A DNA stretch of 64,000 nucleotides, taken from Pikeienuella litoralis. Its GTDB lineage: Bacteria > Pseudomonadota > Alphaproteobacteria > Rhodobacterales > Rhodobacteraceae. Below the pieces are notes generated by a model that was not told where the DNA came from, did not search any database, and worked only from the letters and a program-made list of their open reading frames with translations. Below are positions 1 through 8,918 of this stretch, in pieces. Position numbers and translations under genes: made by a program. The stretch is from contig NZ_JBBHER010000006.1 in the NCBI RefSeq assembly GCF_037646705.1, positions 248,001 through 312,000 of the forward strand, in the 5' to 3' direction. The number at the start of each line of letters is the position of its first letter. Within the stretch, counting starts at the first letter, position 1.

Positions 1-979
1 GCTCCTCGAAGAGGATGACGCCGTCTTCGATCAGCCGCACGGTGAAGTCGGCCTGATTCACATCGACATAGCGCCGCTCGGGGGCGCGATTGGTCCACCG
101 CAGCCGCTCCAGGTTCACCAGAACCTGACCGATCCGGTCATCGACGCTCGCGTTCATCTCCCGGATCGTCCGCATGCCGATCACGCCGTCCTCATTCAGC
201 CCGTGGCGGCGTTGAAACGCGCGCACGCTCGCCTCCAGAGCCGAATCGTAGATATTTGCGAGGCCGATCCCTCCCGGCGCATGATCCCCAAGCGCGGTCA
301 GCCGCGCCCTGACGGCGGCGACCCGCGCGTCCACGTCGCCCGGTCGAAGCGCGCGGCCCTCCGGCGCCGGCGGGCCCCATGCGTCTCGCGGGGTGGCGCG
401 CAACTCCGCCAGATGCGCCACGAGGCGCGAATAAGTCGGCGCCGCCGGCGTCAGCGAGGCGAGCACCGGCGCCAGCGTCCTCGTCGACGCGACCCGGCTC
501 AGGAGCCGCCCCTCGTCGATGGCGGGCCGGCGCAAATGCAGATCGCGGTCGACCGACCGCGGCTCCAGCACGCCCGTCGAAAGGTCGCGCGCGTATGTAA
601 GAAAGGCGCGGGTCAAGGCCAACTCGGCCTGAGCGACACGCGCCGGATCGCCATTTTCCGCCGCCCGCAGCGCGGCGCGAAGCCGGTCCACCGGATAGCC
701 GGCCGCCGGCAGGCCCTGCGTTTCCGCATCGGCCAACGCGATAAGCAGCTCGCGCGCCAACGCGTCATCGCCGTCAGGCCCGATCCAGAGATCCCGGTAC
801 GCCGACGCCGCATAGTGAGCGCGCGCCGCATCCCCGGCCACGCCCCGCTCCGCGAGCGCCGCCTGAAGCGCGACGCCCCGCGCCGCGCCCTCGGTCGCGC
901 CGCTCCCGGCCGCGCCCATCGCGAGAGCCGCGCCAGCGGAAAAAAGGCTCAACGCCGCCCCTGCGACAATAACGCGCAT
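1..979 (-). CDS. L,D-transpeptidase, YcbB/LdtD-like (N-terminal part, cut by window edge)
   Basis: The minus strand stays open from an ATG at 977-979 to the left edge, about 326 codons, with no stop. The product starts with a signal peptide (MRVIVAGAALSLFSAGAALA). It continues with an alanine-rich helical region resembling the scaffold domain of YcbB-type L,D-transpeptidases, then a peptidoglycan-binding module (residues about 235-275, around SVRAFQRRHGLNEDGVIG). The visible part ends near a segment like ERRYVDVNQADFTVRLIEDG, which in this family begins the catalytic YkuD domain; the catalytic Cys would lie outside the window. Role: 3-3 cross-linking of peptidoglycan in the periplasm. It is divergent from a DUF882 peptidase, a common pairing in Rhodobacterales. 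Domain order is seen; the function is inferred from the family. Confidence 0.82.
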   Translation of the reverse strand, partial: MRVIVAGAALSLFSAGAALAMGAAGSGATEGAARGVALQAALAERGVAGDAARAHYAASAYRDLWIGPDGDDALARELLIALADAETQGLPAAGYPVDRLRAALRAAENGDPARVAQAELALTRAFLTYARDLSTGVLEPRSVDRDLHLRRPAIDEGRLLSRVASTRTLAPVLASLTPAAPTYSRLVAHLAELRATPRDAWGPPAPEGRALRPGDVDARVAAVRARLTALGDHAPGGIGLANIYDSALEASVRAFQRRHGLNEDGVIGMRTIREMNASVDDRIGQVLVNLERLRWTNRAPERRYVDVNQADFTVRLIEDGVILFEE

Positions 980-1277
980 ACTGTGTCGAATATCGGACAC
1001 TGTTGCCCCACAGATACAATTAAGATTCGCTGCCCTCAGATTAGCCCGGGCGGAGCGATCATTCACGATTATCCCGTGCGCCACTGAAAGTTACGCTCAC
1101 AAAGTGTGAAAAAAGACGCAGTGACACCCGCCCAAACCCCGGATTCGAGCGGATTCCGGGCGAGCCCGTGCAGCGAAACTACAACTTGCCCGGGTTTCCC
1201 GTTCAGAAGACATTCACTTTAAGAGGCAATGAATTCGGCGACTTAAGCTGGATCGTTCAGAACGGACCGAGGACAGA

Positions 1278-1853
1278 GTGACAAACATCACAGAGAACAG
1301 GGCGCATCTCACGCGTCGCAACGCATTCGGGCTGCTCGCCGGCGCGGCGGCCCTGGTCACGGCGCCAAAAGCCTTCGCCGCCCCGGCGACGCTCACCGGC
1401 GCCGGAGACATTCGCCGCGTGCATCTGACGAACCCGCGCACCGACGACAAGGTCAACACCGTCTACTGGGTCGAGGGCGAATACATTCCCGAAGCCAAGG
1501 CGGAGATCGACTTCATCCTGAGGGACTGGCGCGAAAATCTGATGATCGACTATGATTTTCGGGCGCTCGACATTCTGGCGGCGACCTACCGCCTGCTGGA
1601 GACGCAGGAGCCGATCAGCGTCGTCTCCGGATACCGGAGCCCGGTGACCAACGCGCTTCTCCGGCGGCGGAATCGCGGCGTCGCGCGCAACAGCTATCAT
1701 CTCAAGGGCATGGCGATCGACCTCCAGATGAAGAGCCGCTCGCCCACCCAGATCAGCCGGGCGGCGAAGAAGATCGGCGGCGGCGGCGTCGGCGGTTACC
1801 GGACGTTCACCCATATCGACAGCGGCCCTGTCCGCGCATGGGGACGCGCCTGA
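1278..1853 (+). CDS. DUF882/YcbK-family peptidoglycan peptidase (M15-like), Tat-exported
   Basis: A 191-residue protein starting at a GTG (1278-1280) with a GAGGA Shine-Dalgarno just upstream. The N-terminus has a twin-arginine signal (TRRNAFGLLAGAAALV) followed by an Ala-x-Ala type cleavage region. The M15/YcbK zinc site is visible: SGYRSP, SYHLKGMAIDLQ (His and Asp) and HIDSG (His). Members of this family (E. coli MepK) cleave peptidoglycan cross-links, which fits the divergent L,D-transpeptidase next door: one makes 3-3 links, the other may cut them. A Rho-independent terminator follows 34 bases after the stop. The exact bond cleaved cannot be told from sequence. Confidence 0.85.
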   Translation: MTNITENRAHLTRRNAFGLLAGAAALVTAPKAFAAPATLTGAGDIRRVHLTNPRTDDKVNTVYWVEGEYIPEAKAEIDFILRDWRENLMIDYDFRALDILAATYRLLETQEPISVVSGYRSPVTNALLRRRNRGVARNSYHLKGMAIDLQMKSRSPTQISRAAKKIGGGGVGGYRTFTHIDSGPVRAWGRA

Positions 1854-1887
1854 CTCTCAGTCCGCTCTGACGAGAAAGATCCGAATG

Positions 1888-1910
1888 GCCCGGCGCATGC
1901 CGGGCTTTTT
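1888..1910 (+). terminator. Rho-independent terminator after the DUF882 gene
   Basis: A 7-bp perfect stem (GCCCGGC / GCCGGGC, loop GCAT) is followed by five T residues on the plus strand. It sits 34 bases past the peptidase stop codon and before the convergent end of proA. Confidence 0.8.
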
Positions 1911-1940
1911 CGTTCCGGATCCGCGCCGGGCGAGCGACGC

Positions 1941-3209
1941 TCAGGGCCGCACGGCCCCCGCGCCCTCGACCAGATATTTGAAGCTGGTCAGCTCCGCCGC
2001 GCCGACCGGGCCGCGCGCGTGCATCCTGCCGGTCGCGATGCCGATCTCCGCTCCCATGCCAAACTCGCCGCCGTCGGCGAACTGCGTCGACGCGTTCCGC
2101 ATCAGGATCGCGCTGTCGAGATGCGAGAAGAACCGCGCCGCCGCCTCATCGTCCGCGGTGATGATGCAATCCGTATGCTCCGAGCCGTAGCGGCGGATAT
2201 GCGCGATCGCGCCGTCGACGCCGTCCACCACCTCCGCGGCGATGATCATGTCGAGGAACTCGCGGCCGAAATCATCGGGCGCGGCCGGAACGACGCCGGG
2301 CAGCGCCCGGAGCGCCTCGCCTCCCCGCACCTCGACGCCGGCCGCGACCAGATCCGCGATCAGCGCGGCGCCCAGCGTCGGGAGGATCTCCCTGTCGATC
2401 AGCAGGCATTCGGCCGCGCCGCAGATCCCGGGCCGCCGGGTCTTGGCGTTGAGCACCACGCGGCGCGCCATCTCCGCGTCGGCCGCGCGATCGACATAGA
2501 CATGGCAGATCCCTTCGAGATGCGCGAAAACCGGCACGCGCGCCTCCGCCTGCACAAGAGCGACAAGCCCCTTGCCGCCCCGCGGCACGATCACGTCGAT
2601 CCATTCGGCGGCGCCGAGCATCGCGGTGACGAAGGCGCGATCCCGCGTCGGCGCGATCTGCACCGCGTCCTCCGGCAGCCCGGCGCGCCGCAGCCCCTCG
2701 ATCAGGCAGCCATGGATCGCGGTCGCGGAATGGAAGCTTTCCGAGCCGCCCCGCAGAATCGCCGCGTTGCCGGACTTGAGGCAAAGCCCCCCGGCGTCCG
2801 CGGTCACGTTCGGCCGGCTCTCGTAGATCACGCCGATGACGCCGAGCGGGGTCCGGACGCGCCGGATCCGTAGCCCGTTCGGCCGCGTCCAGTCCGCGAT
2901 CACCTCGCCGACCGGATCGGGCTGCGCTGCGACGGCGCGAAGCCCGCCCGCCATGCCGGCGATCCGGTCCGGCGTCAGCAGGAGCCGGTCGAGCATCGCC
3001 GCGGAAAGCCCTTTTGACGCCCCGAACTCCATATCGCGGGCGTTGGCCGCCTCGATCTCGCCGGCGCGCGCGTCGATCGTGTCCGCCGCGATCTCGAGCG
3101 CGCGCCTCCGCGCGGCGGCGGGCGCCGTCGCCAAAGCCGCGGCGGCGGCGCGCGCGCGCGCGCCGATCTTCGCCATCATCGCCGATGCGTCCTGAACCGG
3201 GTCGCCCAT
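1941..3209 (-). CDS. proA: Gamma-glutamyl phosphate reductase
   Basis: 422 residues from ATG at 3207-3209 (MGDPVQDASAMMAKIG), the usual ProA length; the open frame runs further upstream but that extension overlaps proB and is not family-like. ProA reduces gamma-glutamyl phosphate to glutamate semialdehyde with NADPH, the second step of proline synthesis. Family landmarks are clear: VIYESRPNVTADAGGL, LRGGSESFHSA, IDVIVPRGGKGL, FAHLEGICHVYVD, and NAKTRRPGICGAAECLL holding the catalytic Cys. It lies 14 bases downstream of proB in the GNAT-obgE-proB-proA operon and is the last gene, converging on the DUF882 gene. Confidence 0.96.
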   Translation of the reverse strand: MGDPVQDASAMMAKIGARARAAAAALATAPAAARRRALEIAADTIDARAGEIEAANARDMEFGASKGLSAAMLDRLLLTPDRIAGMAGGLRAVAAQPDPVGEVIADWTRPNGLRIRRVRTPLGVIGVIYESRPNVTADAGGLCLKSGNAAILRGGSESFHSATAIHGCLIEGLRRAGLPEDAVQIAPTRDRAFVTAMLGAAEWIDVIVPRGGKGLVALVQAEARVPVFAHLEGICHVYVDRAADAEMARRVVLNAKTRRPGICGAAECLLIDREILPTLGAALIADLVAAGVEVRGGEALRALPGVVPAAPDDFGREFLDMIIAAEVVDGVDGAIAHIRRYGSEHTDCIITADDEAAARFFSHLDSAILMRNASTQFADGGEFGMGAEIGIATGRMHARGPVGAAELTSFKYLVEGAGAVRP

Positions 3210-3223
3210 CGCTTCGCCTCCCG

Positions 3224-4354
3224 TCAACTCCAGATCACCATGTCGTCGCGATGCGCCATCGCCGCGCGGCCCGGATGGCCGAGCGTGACCGCGATGCGGG
3301 CGGAATGGAGCCCGATGATCGCCTGCGCCTCGGCGGCCGAATAGCCCGCGAGCGCGACGCCGAGGCCCGCGCCCGCCTCGTCCGCGATCAGCACCGGATC
3401 GCCCCGGCCGAAATCGCCCTCCACCGCCCGGACCCCGGCCGGCAGCAACGACTTGCCGCGCCTGAGCGCCGCCGCCGCGCCGGCGTCGATCACCAGCCGG
3501 CCTTCCGGCGGCATCGCCGCGATCCATTGCTTGCGCGCCGCCCGCGGGCTGGCCGTCGGGGCGAACCAGGTCGCCGCCGCGCCGGATTCCAGCGCGCGAA
3601 GCGGCCGGTCCCGGTCTCCGCGGGTGATCGCCATGGCGCAGCCCGCCTTCATCGCGGCCCTGGCGGCGATCAGCTTCGTGCGCATGCCGCCCTTGGCCCC
3701 GGCGGTGCCGGCGCCGCCGGCCATCGCCTCGATCTCGGGCGTGAGCTCCGTCACCAGGGGAATCAGCCGCGCCGCCGGATCCACGCGCGGATCGGCGTCG
3801 TAGAGCCCATCCACGTCGGAGAGCAGCACCAGCGCGTCGGCCCCCGCCATCGACGCGATCTGCGCCGCCAGACGGTCGTTGTCGCCATAACGGATCTCGT
3901 CGGTCGCCACGGTGTCGTTCTCGTTCACGATCGGAATGACGCCAAACCCGAGCAGGGTCTTCAGCGTCGCCCGCCCATTTAGATAGCGCCGCCTGTCGCG
4001 GGTGTCGTCCAGCGTCATCAGCACCTGCCCCGCCTTCAGGTCATGGGGCTCCAGCGCCTCTTCATATGCGCGGGCGAGCCGGATCTGCCCCACCGCGGCC
4101 GCCGCCTGCGCCTGCTCCAGCGCCAGCGGGCCGGGGCCAAGAGCGAGCGCGCGCCGGCCGAGAGCGATCGAGCCGGACGAGACCAGAAGAACCTCCGCCC
4201 CCCGCGCCCGGAGCGCCGCCGCATCCGCGGCCAGCCCCTTGAGCCAGGCGGACCGGAGCGCGCCCGTTTCGGCGTCGACCAGAAGCGCGGAGCCGATCTT
4301 CACCACCACCCGCCGCGCCGCCGCGAGGCGCGGCGCGGCGCTCAGGGCCTCCAC
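3224..4354 (-). CDS. proB: Glutamate 5-kinase
   Basis: 376 residues. It phosphorylates glutamate on the gamma-carboxylate with ATP, the first and feedback-inhibited step of proline synthesis. An amino-acid-kinase domain comes first (RRVVVKIGSALLVD, LLVSSGSIALGRR, PIVNENDTVATDEIRYGDND, LLSDVDGLYDADP, GTAGAKGGMRTKL). A C-terminal PUA domain follows from about residue 280 (GRLVIDAGAAAALRRGKSLLPAGV). The start overlaps the obgE stop by 13 bases, so translation is probably coupled. With proA just downstream, this is a complete glutamate-to-glutamate-semialdehyde module. Confidence 0.96.
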   Translation of the reverse strand: MEALSAAPRLAAARRVVVKIGSALLVDAETGALRSAWLKGLAADAAALRARGAEVLLVSSGSIALGRRALALGPGPLALEQAQAAAAVGQIRLARAYEEALEPHDLKAGQVLMTLDDTRDRRRYLNGRATLKTLLGFGVIPIVNENDTVATDEIRYGDNDRLAAQIASMAGADALVLLSDVDGLYDADPRVDPAARLIPLVTELTPEIEAMAGGAGTAGAKGGMRTKLIAARAAMKAGCAMAITRGDRDRPLRALESGAAATWFAPTASPRAARKQWIAAMPPEGRLVIDAGAAAALRRGKSLLPAGVRAVEGDFGRGDPVLIADEAGAGLGVALAGYSAAEAQAIIGLHSARIAVTLGHPGRAAMAHRDDMVIWS

Positions 4355-5379
4355 GCGCCATCCTCCCCTCCGGCCGCGCCCTCGGCATTGCGGCGCCGCT
4401 CGATCTCGATCCGAAGCGCCCGGAGCGCGCCTTCCACCCCCTCGCCCGAGACCGCGGAGAGAAGCCGCACGGTCCCCACGCCGGCCGCCTCCAGCGCGGC
4501 GCGCTTTTCGGCCGCTTCTTCGGCGGAGAGCGCGTCGATCTTGTTCAGCGCGACGATTCGCGGCTTGTCCGCAAGGCCCGCGCCATAGGCGTCCAGTTCG
4601 GCGCGGATCATTTCGTAATCCGTCACCACGTCGGCGGATGTCCCGTCGATCAGATGCAGGAGGATCGCGCAGCGTTCGACATGGCCGAGAAACCGGTGGC
4701 CGATGCCGCGCCCTTCATGCGCGCCCTCGATCAGGCCCGGAATGTCCGCCAGCACGAACTCCCGGCCATCGACGCCGATGACGCCAAGCTGCGGATGCAG
4801 CGTGGTGAACGGGTAATCGGCGATCTTCGGCCGCGCGTTCGAGGTCGCGGCGAGGAAGGTGGACTTTCCGGCGTTCGGCGCCCCCACCAGCCCCGCGTCC
4901 GCAATCAGCTTGAGGCGAAGCCAGATCGTGCGCTCGATCGCCGGCTGGCCCGGATTGGCGCGGCGCGGGGCCTGATTGGTCGAGGACTTGAAATGCAGGT
5001 TGCCGAAACCGCCGTTGCCCCCCCGGGCGAGAACCACCCGCTGACCGAGCTCCGTGAGGTCTGCGATCAGCGTCTCGCCGTCCTCCTCGAGGATCTCGAC
5101 GCCGATGGGCGCCTTCATGACCACGTCGGCGCCGTCCTTGCCGGTGCGCTGGCGGCCGGCGCCCGGCCGGCCGGCGCCGGCGCGGAAATGCTGCTGATAG
5201 CGATAATCGATCAGGGTGTTGAGCCCGTCGACCGCCTCGATGATCACATCGCCGCCCCGGCCGCCGTCGCCGCCGTCGGGGCCGCCGAACTCGACAGCCG
5301 CTTCACGCCGGAAGCTGACGGAGCCATCGCCTCCGGCGCCGGCGCGAATATAGACTTTCGCGAGATCCAGAAATTTCAT
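4342..5379 (-). CDS. obgE: GTPase Obg/CgtA, 50S ribosome assembly factor
   Basis: 345 residues. An N-terminal glycine-rich Obg fold (MKFLDLAKVYIRAGAGGDGS to about residue 155) precedes a GTPase domain with G1 GAPNAGKS (about residue 165), G3 DIPGLIEGAHEGRGIG and G4 NKID. Obg binds late 50S precursors and links ribosome assembly to nucleotide levels. The C-terminus is short and lacks the long extension of some homologues. The start overlaps the upstream GNAT stop (ATGA-type, 4 bases). In many proteobacteria obgE follows rplU-rpmA; here a GNAT gene and a terminator lie between them. Confidence 0.97.
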   Translation of the reverse strand: MKFLDLAKVYIRAGAGGDGSVSFRREAAVEFGGPDGGDGGRGGDVIIEAVDGLNTLIDYRYQQHFRAGAGRPGAGRQRTGKDGADVVMKAPIGVEILEEDGETLIADLTELGQRVVLARGGNGGFGNLHFKSSTNQAPRRANPGQPAIERTIWLRLKLIADAGLVGAPNAGKSTFLAATSNARPKIADYPFTTLHPQLGVIGVDGREFVLADIPGLIEGAHEGRGIGHRFLGHVERCAILLHLIDGTSADVVTDYEMIRAELDAYGAGLADKPRIVALNKIDALSAEEAAEKRAALEAAGVGTVRLLSAVSGEGVEGALRALRIEIERRRNAEGAAGGEDGAWRP

Positions 5380-5921
5380 GTCGTCGCCTCCGGGCCGAAT
5401 TCCATGGCGAACAGACGATGGCGCGCCATTCCGCCCCGCGCGACGGAAAAGAAGGGCGCGGCCCCCGTCTCCTCGAACCCCGCGTTCCGCAACACGCGCG
5501 CCGAGGCCTCATTCTCCTCCACGACGCGCGCCTCCAGCCGCCTCACGCCCGCCGCGCGCGCCGCCGCCACGACGGCGCCCGCGGCTTCGGACGCGTACCC
5601 GGTGCTCCAGAAAGGCGGCCCGACCCAATACCCGAGCTGAAAGACGCCCGCCGTCTCCGCCGGGCGCAGGCTGATGACGCCGATGAATTCCGGCCCGTCG
5701 ATCCCGCTCGCGTCCATGACCCAGAGGCGCCCCGCGAATCGATTGGCGAGGATTCGTTCGATGAACGCCTCCGCCGCCCCCGGAGGATAGGGATGCGGCA
5801 CGTGCTCCAGCATCTCCGCGACGCGCCGGTCCCCGGCGTAAAGCGCCATCGGGCCGGCGTCCGCCGCGCGCGGCGGCCGGAGCGTCAGGCGCTCGGTCGC
5901 GATACTCTCGGGCAGGCTCAT
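5376..5921 (-). CDS. GNAT N-acetyltransferase, RimJ/RimL-like
   Basis: 181 residues. The opening TERLTLRPPRAADAGPMALY and the later LGYWVGPPFWSTGYASEAAGAVVAAA (residues about 96-121) are typical of the Acetyltransf_3 (RimJ/RimL) group, which acetylates protein N-termini or small amines with acetyl-CoA. The acetyl-CoA loop here reads W-S-T-G-Y-A-S-E. It is the first gene of the obgE-proB-proA run and overlaps obgE by 4 bases. A gene of this type at this place is frequent in Rhodobacteraceae, but its substrate is unknown. Confidence 0.85.
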   Translation of the reverse strand: MSLPESIATERLTLRPPRAADAGPMALYAGDRRVAEMLEHVPHPYPPGAAEAFIERILANRFAGRLWVMDASGIDGPEFIGVISLRPAETAGVFQLGYWVGPPFWSTGYASEAAGAVVAAARAAGVRRLEARVVEENEASARVLRNAGFEETGAAPFFSVARGGMARHRLFAMEFGPEATT

Positions 5922-5940
5922 CCATCGTCTCCCGAAACGG

Positions 5941-5970
5941 AAAAAGGGCCGGCGGCGCGCCGGCCCTCTT
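5941..5970 (-). terminator. Rho-independent terminator of rplU-rpmA
   Basis: On the minus strand an approximately 8-bp GC stem (GGGCCGGC ... GCCGGCCC) is followed by five T residues (A run at 5941-5945 on plus). It lies 28 bases past the rpmA stop and 20 bases before the GNAT start, so it separates the ribosomal protein genes from the GNAT-obgE-proBA operon. Confidence 0.8.
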
Positions 5971-5997
5971 TCGAATTCTGTGAATTCGCAGCCAACG

Positions 5998-6267
5998 CTA
6001 CTCGGCGGCCTCCGCCGGCGGAACGATGGACACGAAGGTGCGGCCCTTGAGTCCCTTGTGGAACTTCACCGCGCCCTCGGCCGTGGCGAAGATCGTATGA
6101 TCCTTGCCGAGGCCGACATTCGTCCCCGGCCACCATTTCGTGCCGCGCTGGCGGATGATGATGTTGCCCGGAATGACGGCTTCGCCGCCGAATTTCTTCA
6201 CGCCGAGACGGCGGCCCGCGCTATCGCGGCCGTTGCGGGAGGAACCGCCTGCTTTCTTGTGCGCCAT
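5998..6267 (-). CDS. rpmA: 50S ribosomal protein L27
   Basis: 89 residues beginning MAHKKAGGSSRNGRDSAGRRLG, the invariant L27 N-terminus whose tail reaches the peptidyl transferase centre. No N-terminal cleavage extension as in Firmicutes is present. The core GNIIIRQRGTKWWPG is intact. It is 16 bases downstream of rplU and followed by a terminator. Confidence 0.99.
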   Translation of the reverse strand: MAHKKAGGSSRNGRDSAGRRLGVKKFGGEAVIPGNIIIRQRGTKWWPGTNVGLGKDHTIFATAEGAVKFHKGLKGRTFVSIVPPAEAAE

Positions 6268-6283
6268 GTCGTTCTCTCCTTTG

Positions 6284-6601
6284 TCAGGCCGGGTTGATCG
6301 CGGTGATGCGCACCAGCGTCAGATCCTGGCGATGCCCCTTCCGCCGCTTCGAGCTCGCCTTCCGGCGGCGCCGCTTGAAGGAGATCGTCTTCGGCCCGCG
6401 GGTCTGATCGATCACCTCCGCGGCGACGCTCGCCCCGGCCACGCGAGGGGCGCCGACGGTCACGCCGTCTTCGCCGCCCACCATCAGCACCTCGTCGAAC
6501 TGAATGGCCGCGCCGGCTTCGCCCGCCAGCTTCTCGACCGTGAGGACGTCATTGGCGGCAACCTTGTATTGCTTGCCGCCCGTCTTGATCACCGCGAACA
6601 T
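6284..6601 (-). CDS. rplU: 50S ribosomal protein L21
   Basis: 105 residues, MFAVIKTGGKQYKV start and basic FKRRRRKASSKRRKGHRQDLT region typical of L21, which binds 23S rRNA. It is first in rplU-rpmA. About 250 bases separate its start from the divergent hslO start and must hold both promoters; a 7-bp perfect hairpin lies there at 6688-6703, without a T run. Confidence 0.98.
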   Translation of the reverse strand: MFAVIKTGGKQYKVAANDVLTVEKLAGEAGAAIQFDEVLMVGGEDGVTVGAPRVAGASVAAEVIDQTRGPKTISFKRRRRKASSKRRKGHRQDLTLVRITAINPA

Positions 6602-6687
6602 TTCGCGCTTTCCTTTTCTCTCTTCCGCGCCCTGCGGCGGCGGGTCCCCCCGCGCTTTCGGACCAATCCGGCCCGCCTCGGACAGCG

Positions 6688-6703
6688 CGCCCCGGTCGGG
6701 GCG
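6688..6703. repeat. Short inverted repeat in the rplU/hslO divergent region
   Basis: CGCCCCG-GT-CGGGGCG is a perfect 7-bp inverted repeat about 85 bases upstream of rplU. It has no T run on either strand, so it is not an obvious terminator. It could be part of the rplU mRNA leader or chance in GC-rich DNA. I see no clear -35/-10 pair in the rest of this 254-base gap. Confidence 0.3.
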
Positions 6704-6855
6704 TCATAGCATCAACCCTCGGCGGCGCTCGCGCGCCCCAAGGAAGGGCCTTATCTCCGATACGTCCGGGCCCGTCAAGACAGCCGCCGCACGGTTTGCG
6801 CCCATCGCCGATCCCAACTATCAGGGCCGGACTTTCGCTCGATCAGGAGCCACGC

Positions 6856-7869
6856 ATGACCGAGACGACGCCGGACGACGCCAACGCCAACGCCGGGACG
6901 CCCGCCTCCGGCGACGACAGCATCCTGCCGTTCCAGCTGGACGGGGCGGGCATGCGGGGCCGCGTCGCGCGGCTCGACCGGACGCTGAACGCCATCCTCG
7001 GCGCGCGCGCCTATCCCACTCCGGTCGCCGCGCTCGTCTCGGAGGCGACGCTGCTGACCGCCCTGATCGGGCAGACCATGAAGCTCCGCTGGCGGCTGTC
7101 TCTCCAGGTCCGGGGCGAGGGCGCGATCCGCCTGATCGCCACGGATTATTTCGCGCCGGAGCGCGAGGGCGGCCCCGCGCGTATCCGCGCCTACGCCGGC
7201 TTCGATCCGGAGGCGCTGGACCCCGCCGCGCCCGGGTTCCGGCAACTCGGCGCCGGCGTGGTCGGCGTCACCATCGACCAGGGGCCGGGCATGGCCCCCT
7301 ATCAGGGCGTGACGCCGCTGACCGGCGGCGCGCTGTCCGGCGCGATGGAGGCCTATTTCGCCCAGTCCGAGCAGCTCGCCACCAGTTTCGCCATCGAGAC
7401 CGCGCTCTCGGAGACGCCAGGGGAGGCCGCGGCGTGGCGGGGCGGCGGCGTGATGATCCAGCAGCTCCCGTCAGAAGGCGGCGTCGCCCCTGACGCGCCC
7501 GCCGGCGCCGACGGCCTGATGAGCGCCGGCGACGCCGCCGCGCTCGGCGGGCGCGAGGACGACTGGCGCCGCGTCTCGATGCTGCTCGCGACCATGGAGA
7601 CGCATGAATTGATCGGCCCGATCGTTCCGGCGGAGACGCTGCTTCTGCGGCTCTTTCACGAGGAGGCGCCGCGGGTCTGGCCCGCGCAACCGGTCCGGTT
7701 CGGCTGCACCTGCTCCGCCGAGAAGGTGGAGGCGGCGCTGGCGCATTACAGCGCCGCCGAGATCGCGGAGATGATCACCGCCGAGGGGAAGATCACCGCC
7801 GACTGCCAGTTCTGCGGCGCGTCCTACGCCCTGGACCCGTCCCGGATTCTGGGCGGCGGCGAGGCCTGA
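6856..7869 (+). CDS. hslO: Redox-regulated chaperone Hsp33
   Basis: 337 residues from ATG at 6856, chosen because AGGAG lies 7 bases upstream and family similarity starts about here (DSILPFQLDGAGMRGRVARLD). Hsp33 is a cytoplasmic holdase switched on by oxidation. The C-terminal zinc/redox switch is present as FGCTCS (CxC, about residue 280) and DCQFCG (CxxC), four Cys in all. An acidic/Gly-rich segment around residues 205-235 is an insertion relative to E. coli. It is divergent from rplU and convergent with ltaE, 8 bases apart. Confidence 0.95.
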   Translation: MTETTPDDANANAGTPASGDDSILPFQLDGAGMRGRVARLDRTLNAILGARAYPTPVAALVSEATLLTALIGQTMKLRWRLSLQVRGEGAIRLIATDYFAPEREGGPARIRAYAGFDPEALDPAAPGFRQLGAGVVGVTIDQGPGMAPYQGVTPLTGGALSGAMEAYFAQSEQLATSFAIETALSETPGEAAAWRGGGVMIQQLPSEGGVAPDAPAGADGLMSAGDAAALGGREDDWRRVSMLLATMETHELIGPIVPAETLLLRLFHEEAPRVWPAQPVRFGCTCSAEKVEAALAHYSAAEIAEMITAEGKITADCQFCGASYALDPSRILGGGEA

Positions 7870-7877
7870 AGGCGGCG

Positions 7878-8918
7878 CTACCCCGCCTTCAGCGCCGCGA
7901 TCAGCCGATCCACATCCTCCTCCCGCGTCGCGTAGGAGGCGACGAGCCGGGCGCCGACATGGTCCGGCCGGCCTTCCGCCGGCCAGTTGTGATAGGCGGC
8001 GCCCTTCGCCAACGCCGCCTCATGCGCCGCGCGCGGGAGCTCGACGAAGACCAGATTCGCCTCCACAGGATGCAGGATCCGCACCCCGGGCAATCCCGCG
8101 AGCCCCTCGGCCAGCCGCGCCGCCATCGCATTCGCGTGCGCCGCGAAGCGAAGCCACGCCCCGCCCTCCAGCATCGCTTCGACCTGCGCGGTGATGAAGC
8201 GCATCTTGGAGAAGAGATGCCCGCCGCGTTTCCGGCGGAGGTCGAATTCCCGGACGCGGCTCTCGTCGAACATCACCACCGCCTCCGCCGCCGGCGCGCC
8301 ATTCTTGGTGAAGCCGAGGCAGAGGATGTCGACGCCGATCTTCCAGCTCATCTCGGCCGGGCTCGCGCCGGTCGCCGCGATCGCGTTGGCGAATCGGGTG
8401 CCGTCGAGATGGACGGGGACGCCCGCCGCCTTCGCCGCCCCGGCCAGCGCCGCGAGATCGGCCGCGGAGTAGACCGTGCCCGCCTCCGTCGCCTGGGTCA
8501 GCGAGAGCGCGCCTTTCTGGACATTGTGGATGCTGGCGCCCTCCGCGACGCCGAGCGCGGCGCGAAGCGCGTCCCGGTCCATCCGGCCATGCGCGCCGCC
8601 GACCTTCACCAGCTTGGCGCCGCCGGTGTAAAATTCCGGCGCCCCGCACTCATCCTCCTCGATATGCGCGTGATCGTGGCACCAGATCGCCGTCCAGGGC
8701 GGCGTCAGCGTCGCCAGCGCGAGCGCGTTCGCCGCCGTTCCGGTCGCGACGAACCGCACCGCCGCGGCGGGCGCTTCGAACAGCTCGCGGATCATGTCGC
8801 TCGCGCGGTCGGTCTGGGCGTCGTCGCCATAGGCCATCGCCGGGCCTTCGGAGGCGCGCGTCATCGCCTCGATCACGCCGGGCGCGGCGCCGGCGGCGTT
8901 GTCGGAAGTAAACCACAT
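7878..8918 (-). CDS. ltaE: Low-specificity L-threonine aldolase (PLP-dependent)
   Basis: 346 residues from ATG at 8916-8918 (MWFTSDNAAGAAPGVIEAM). The longer open frame upstream lies in another gene. It cleaves L-threonine/allo-threonine to glycine and acetaldehyde. Landmarks are DNAAGA, FVATGTAANALAL, HIEEDECGAPEFYTGGAKL, VHLDGTRFANA (PLP Asp) and CLGFTKNGAPAAEAV with the likely Schiff-base Lys. This is the alphaproteobacterial LtaE branch. The start overlaps the ycgN stop by one base (TGATG), suggesting coupled translation. Confidence 0.9.
   Translation of the reverse strand: MWFTSDNAAGAAPGVIEAMTRASEGPAMAYGDDAQTDRASDMIRELFEAPAAAVRFVATGTAANALALATLTPPWTAIWCHDHAHIEEDECGAPEFYTGGAKLVKVGGAHGRMDRDALRAALGVAEGASIHNVQKGALSLTQATEAGTVYSAADLAALAGAAKAAGVPVHLDGTRFANAIAATGASPAEMSWKIGVDILCLGFTKNGAPAAEAVVMFDESRVREFDLRRKRGGHLFSKMRFITAQVEAMLEGGAWLRFAAHANAMAARLAEGLAGLPGVRILHPVEANLVFVELPRAAHEAALAKGAAYHNWPAEGRPDHVGARLVASYATREEDVDRLIAALKAG

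Noticed and set aside
203..1087. Plus-strand frame of 294 codons over the L,D-transpeptidase
   Set aside because: The minus-strand frame encodes a signal peptide and a peptidoglycan-binding domain; the plus-strand product is Arg-rich and unlike any protein.
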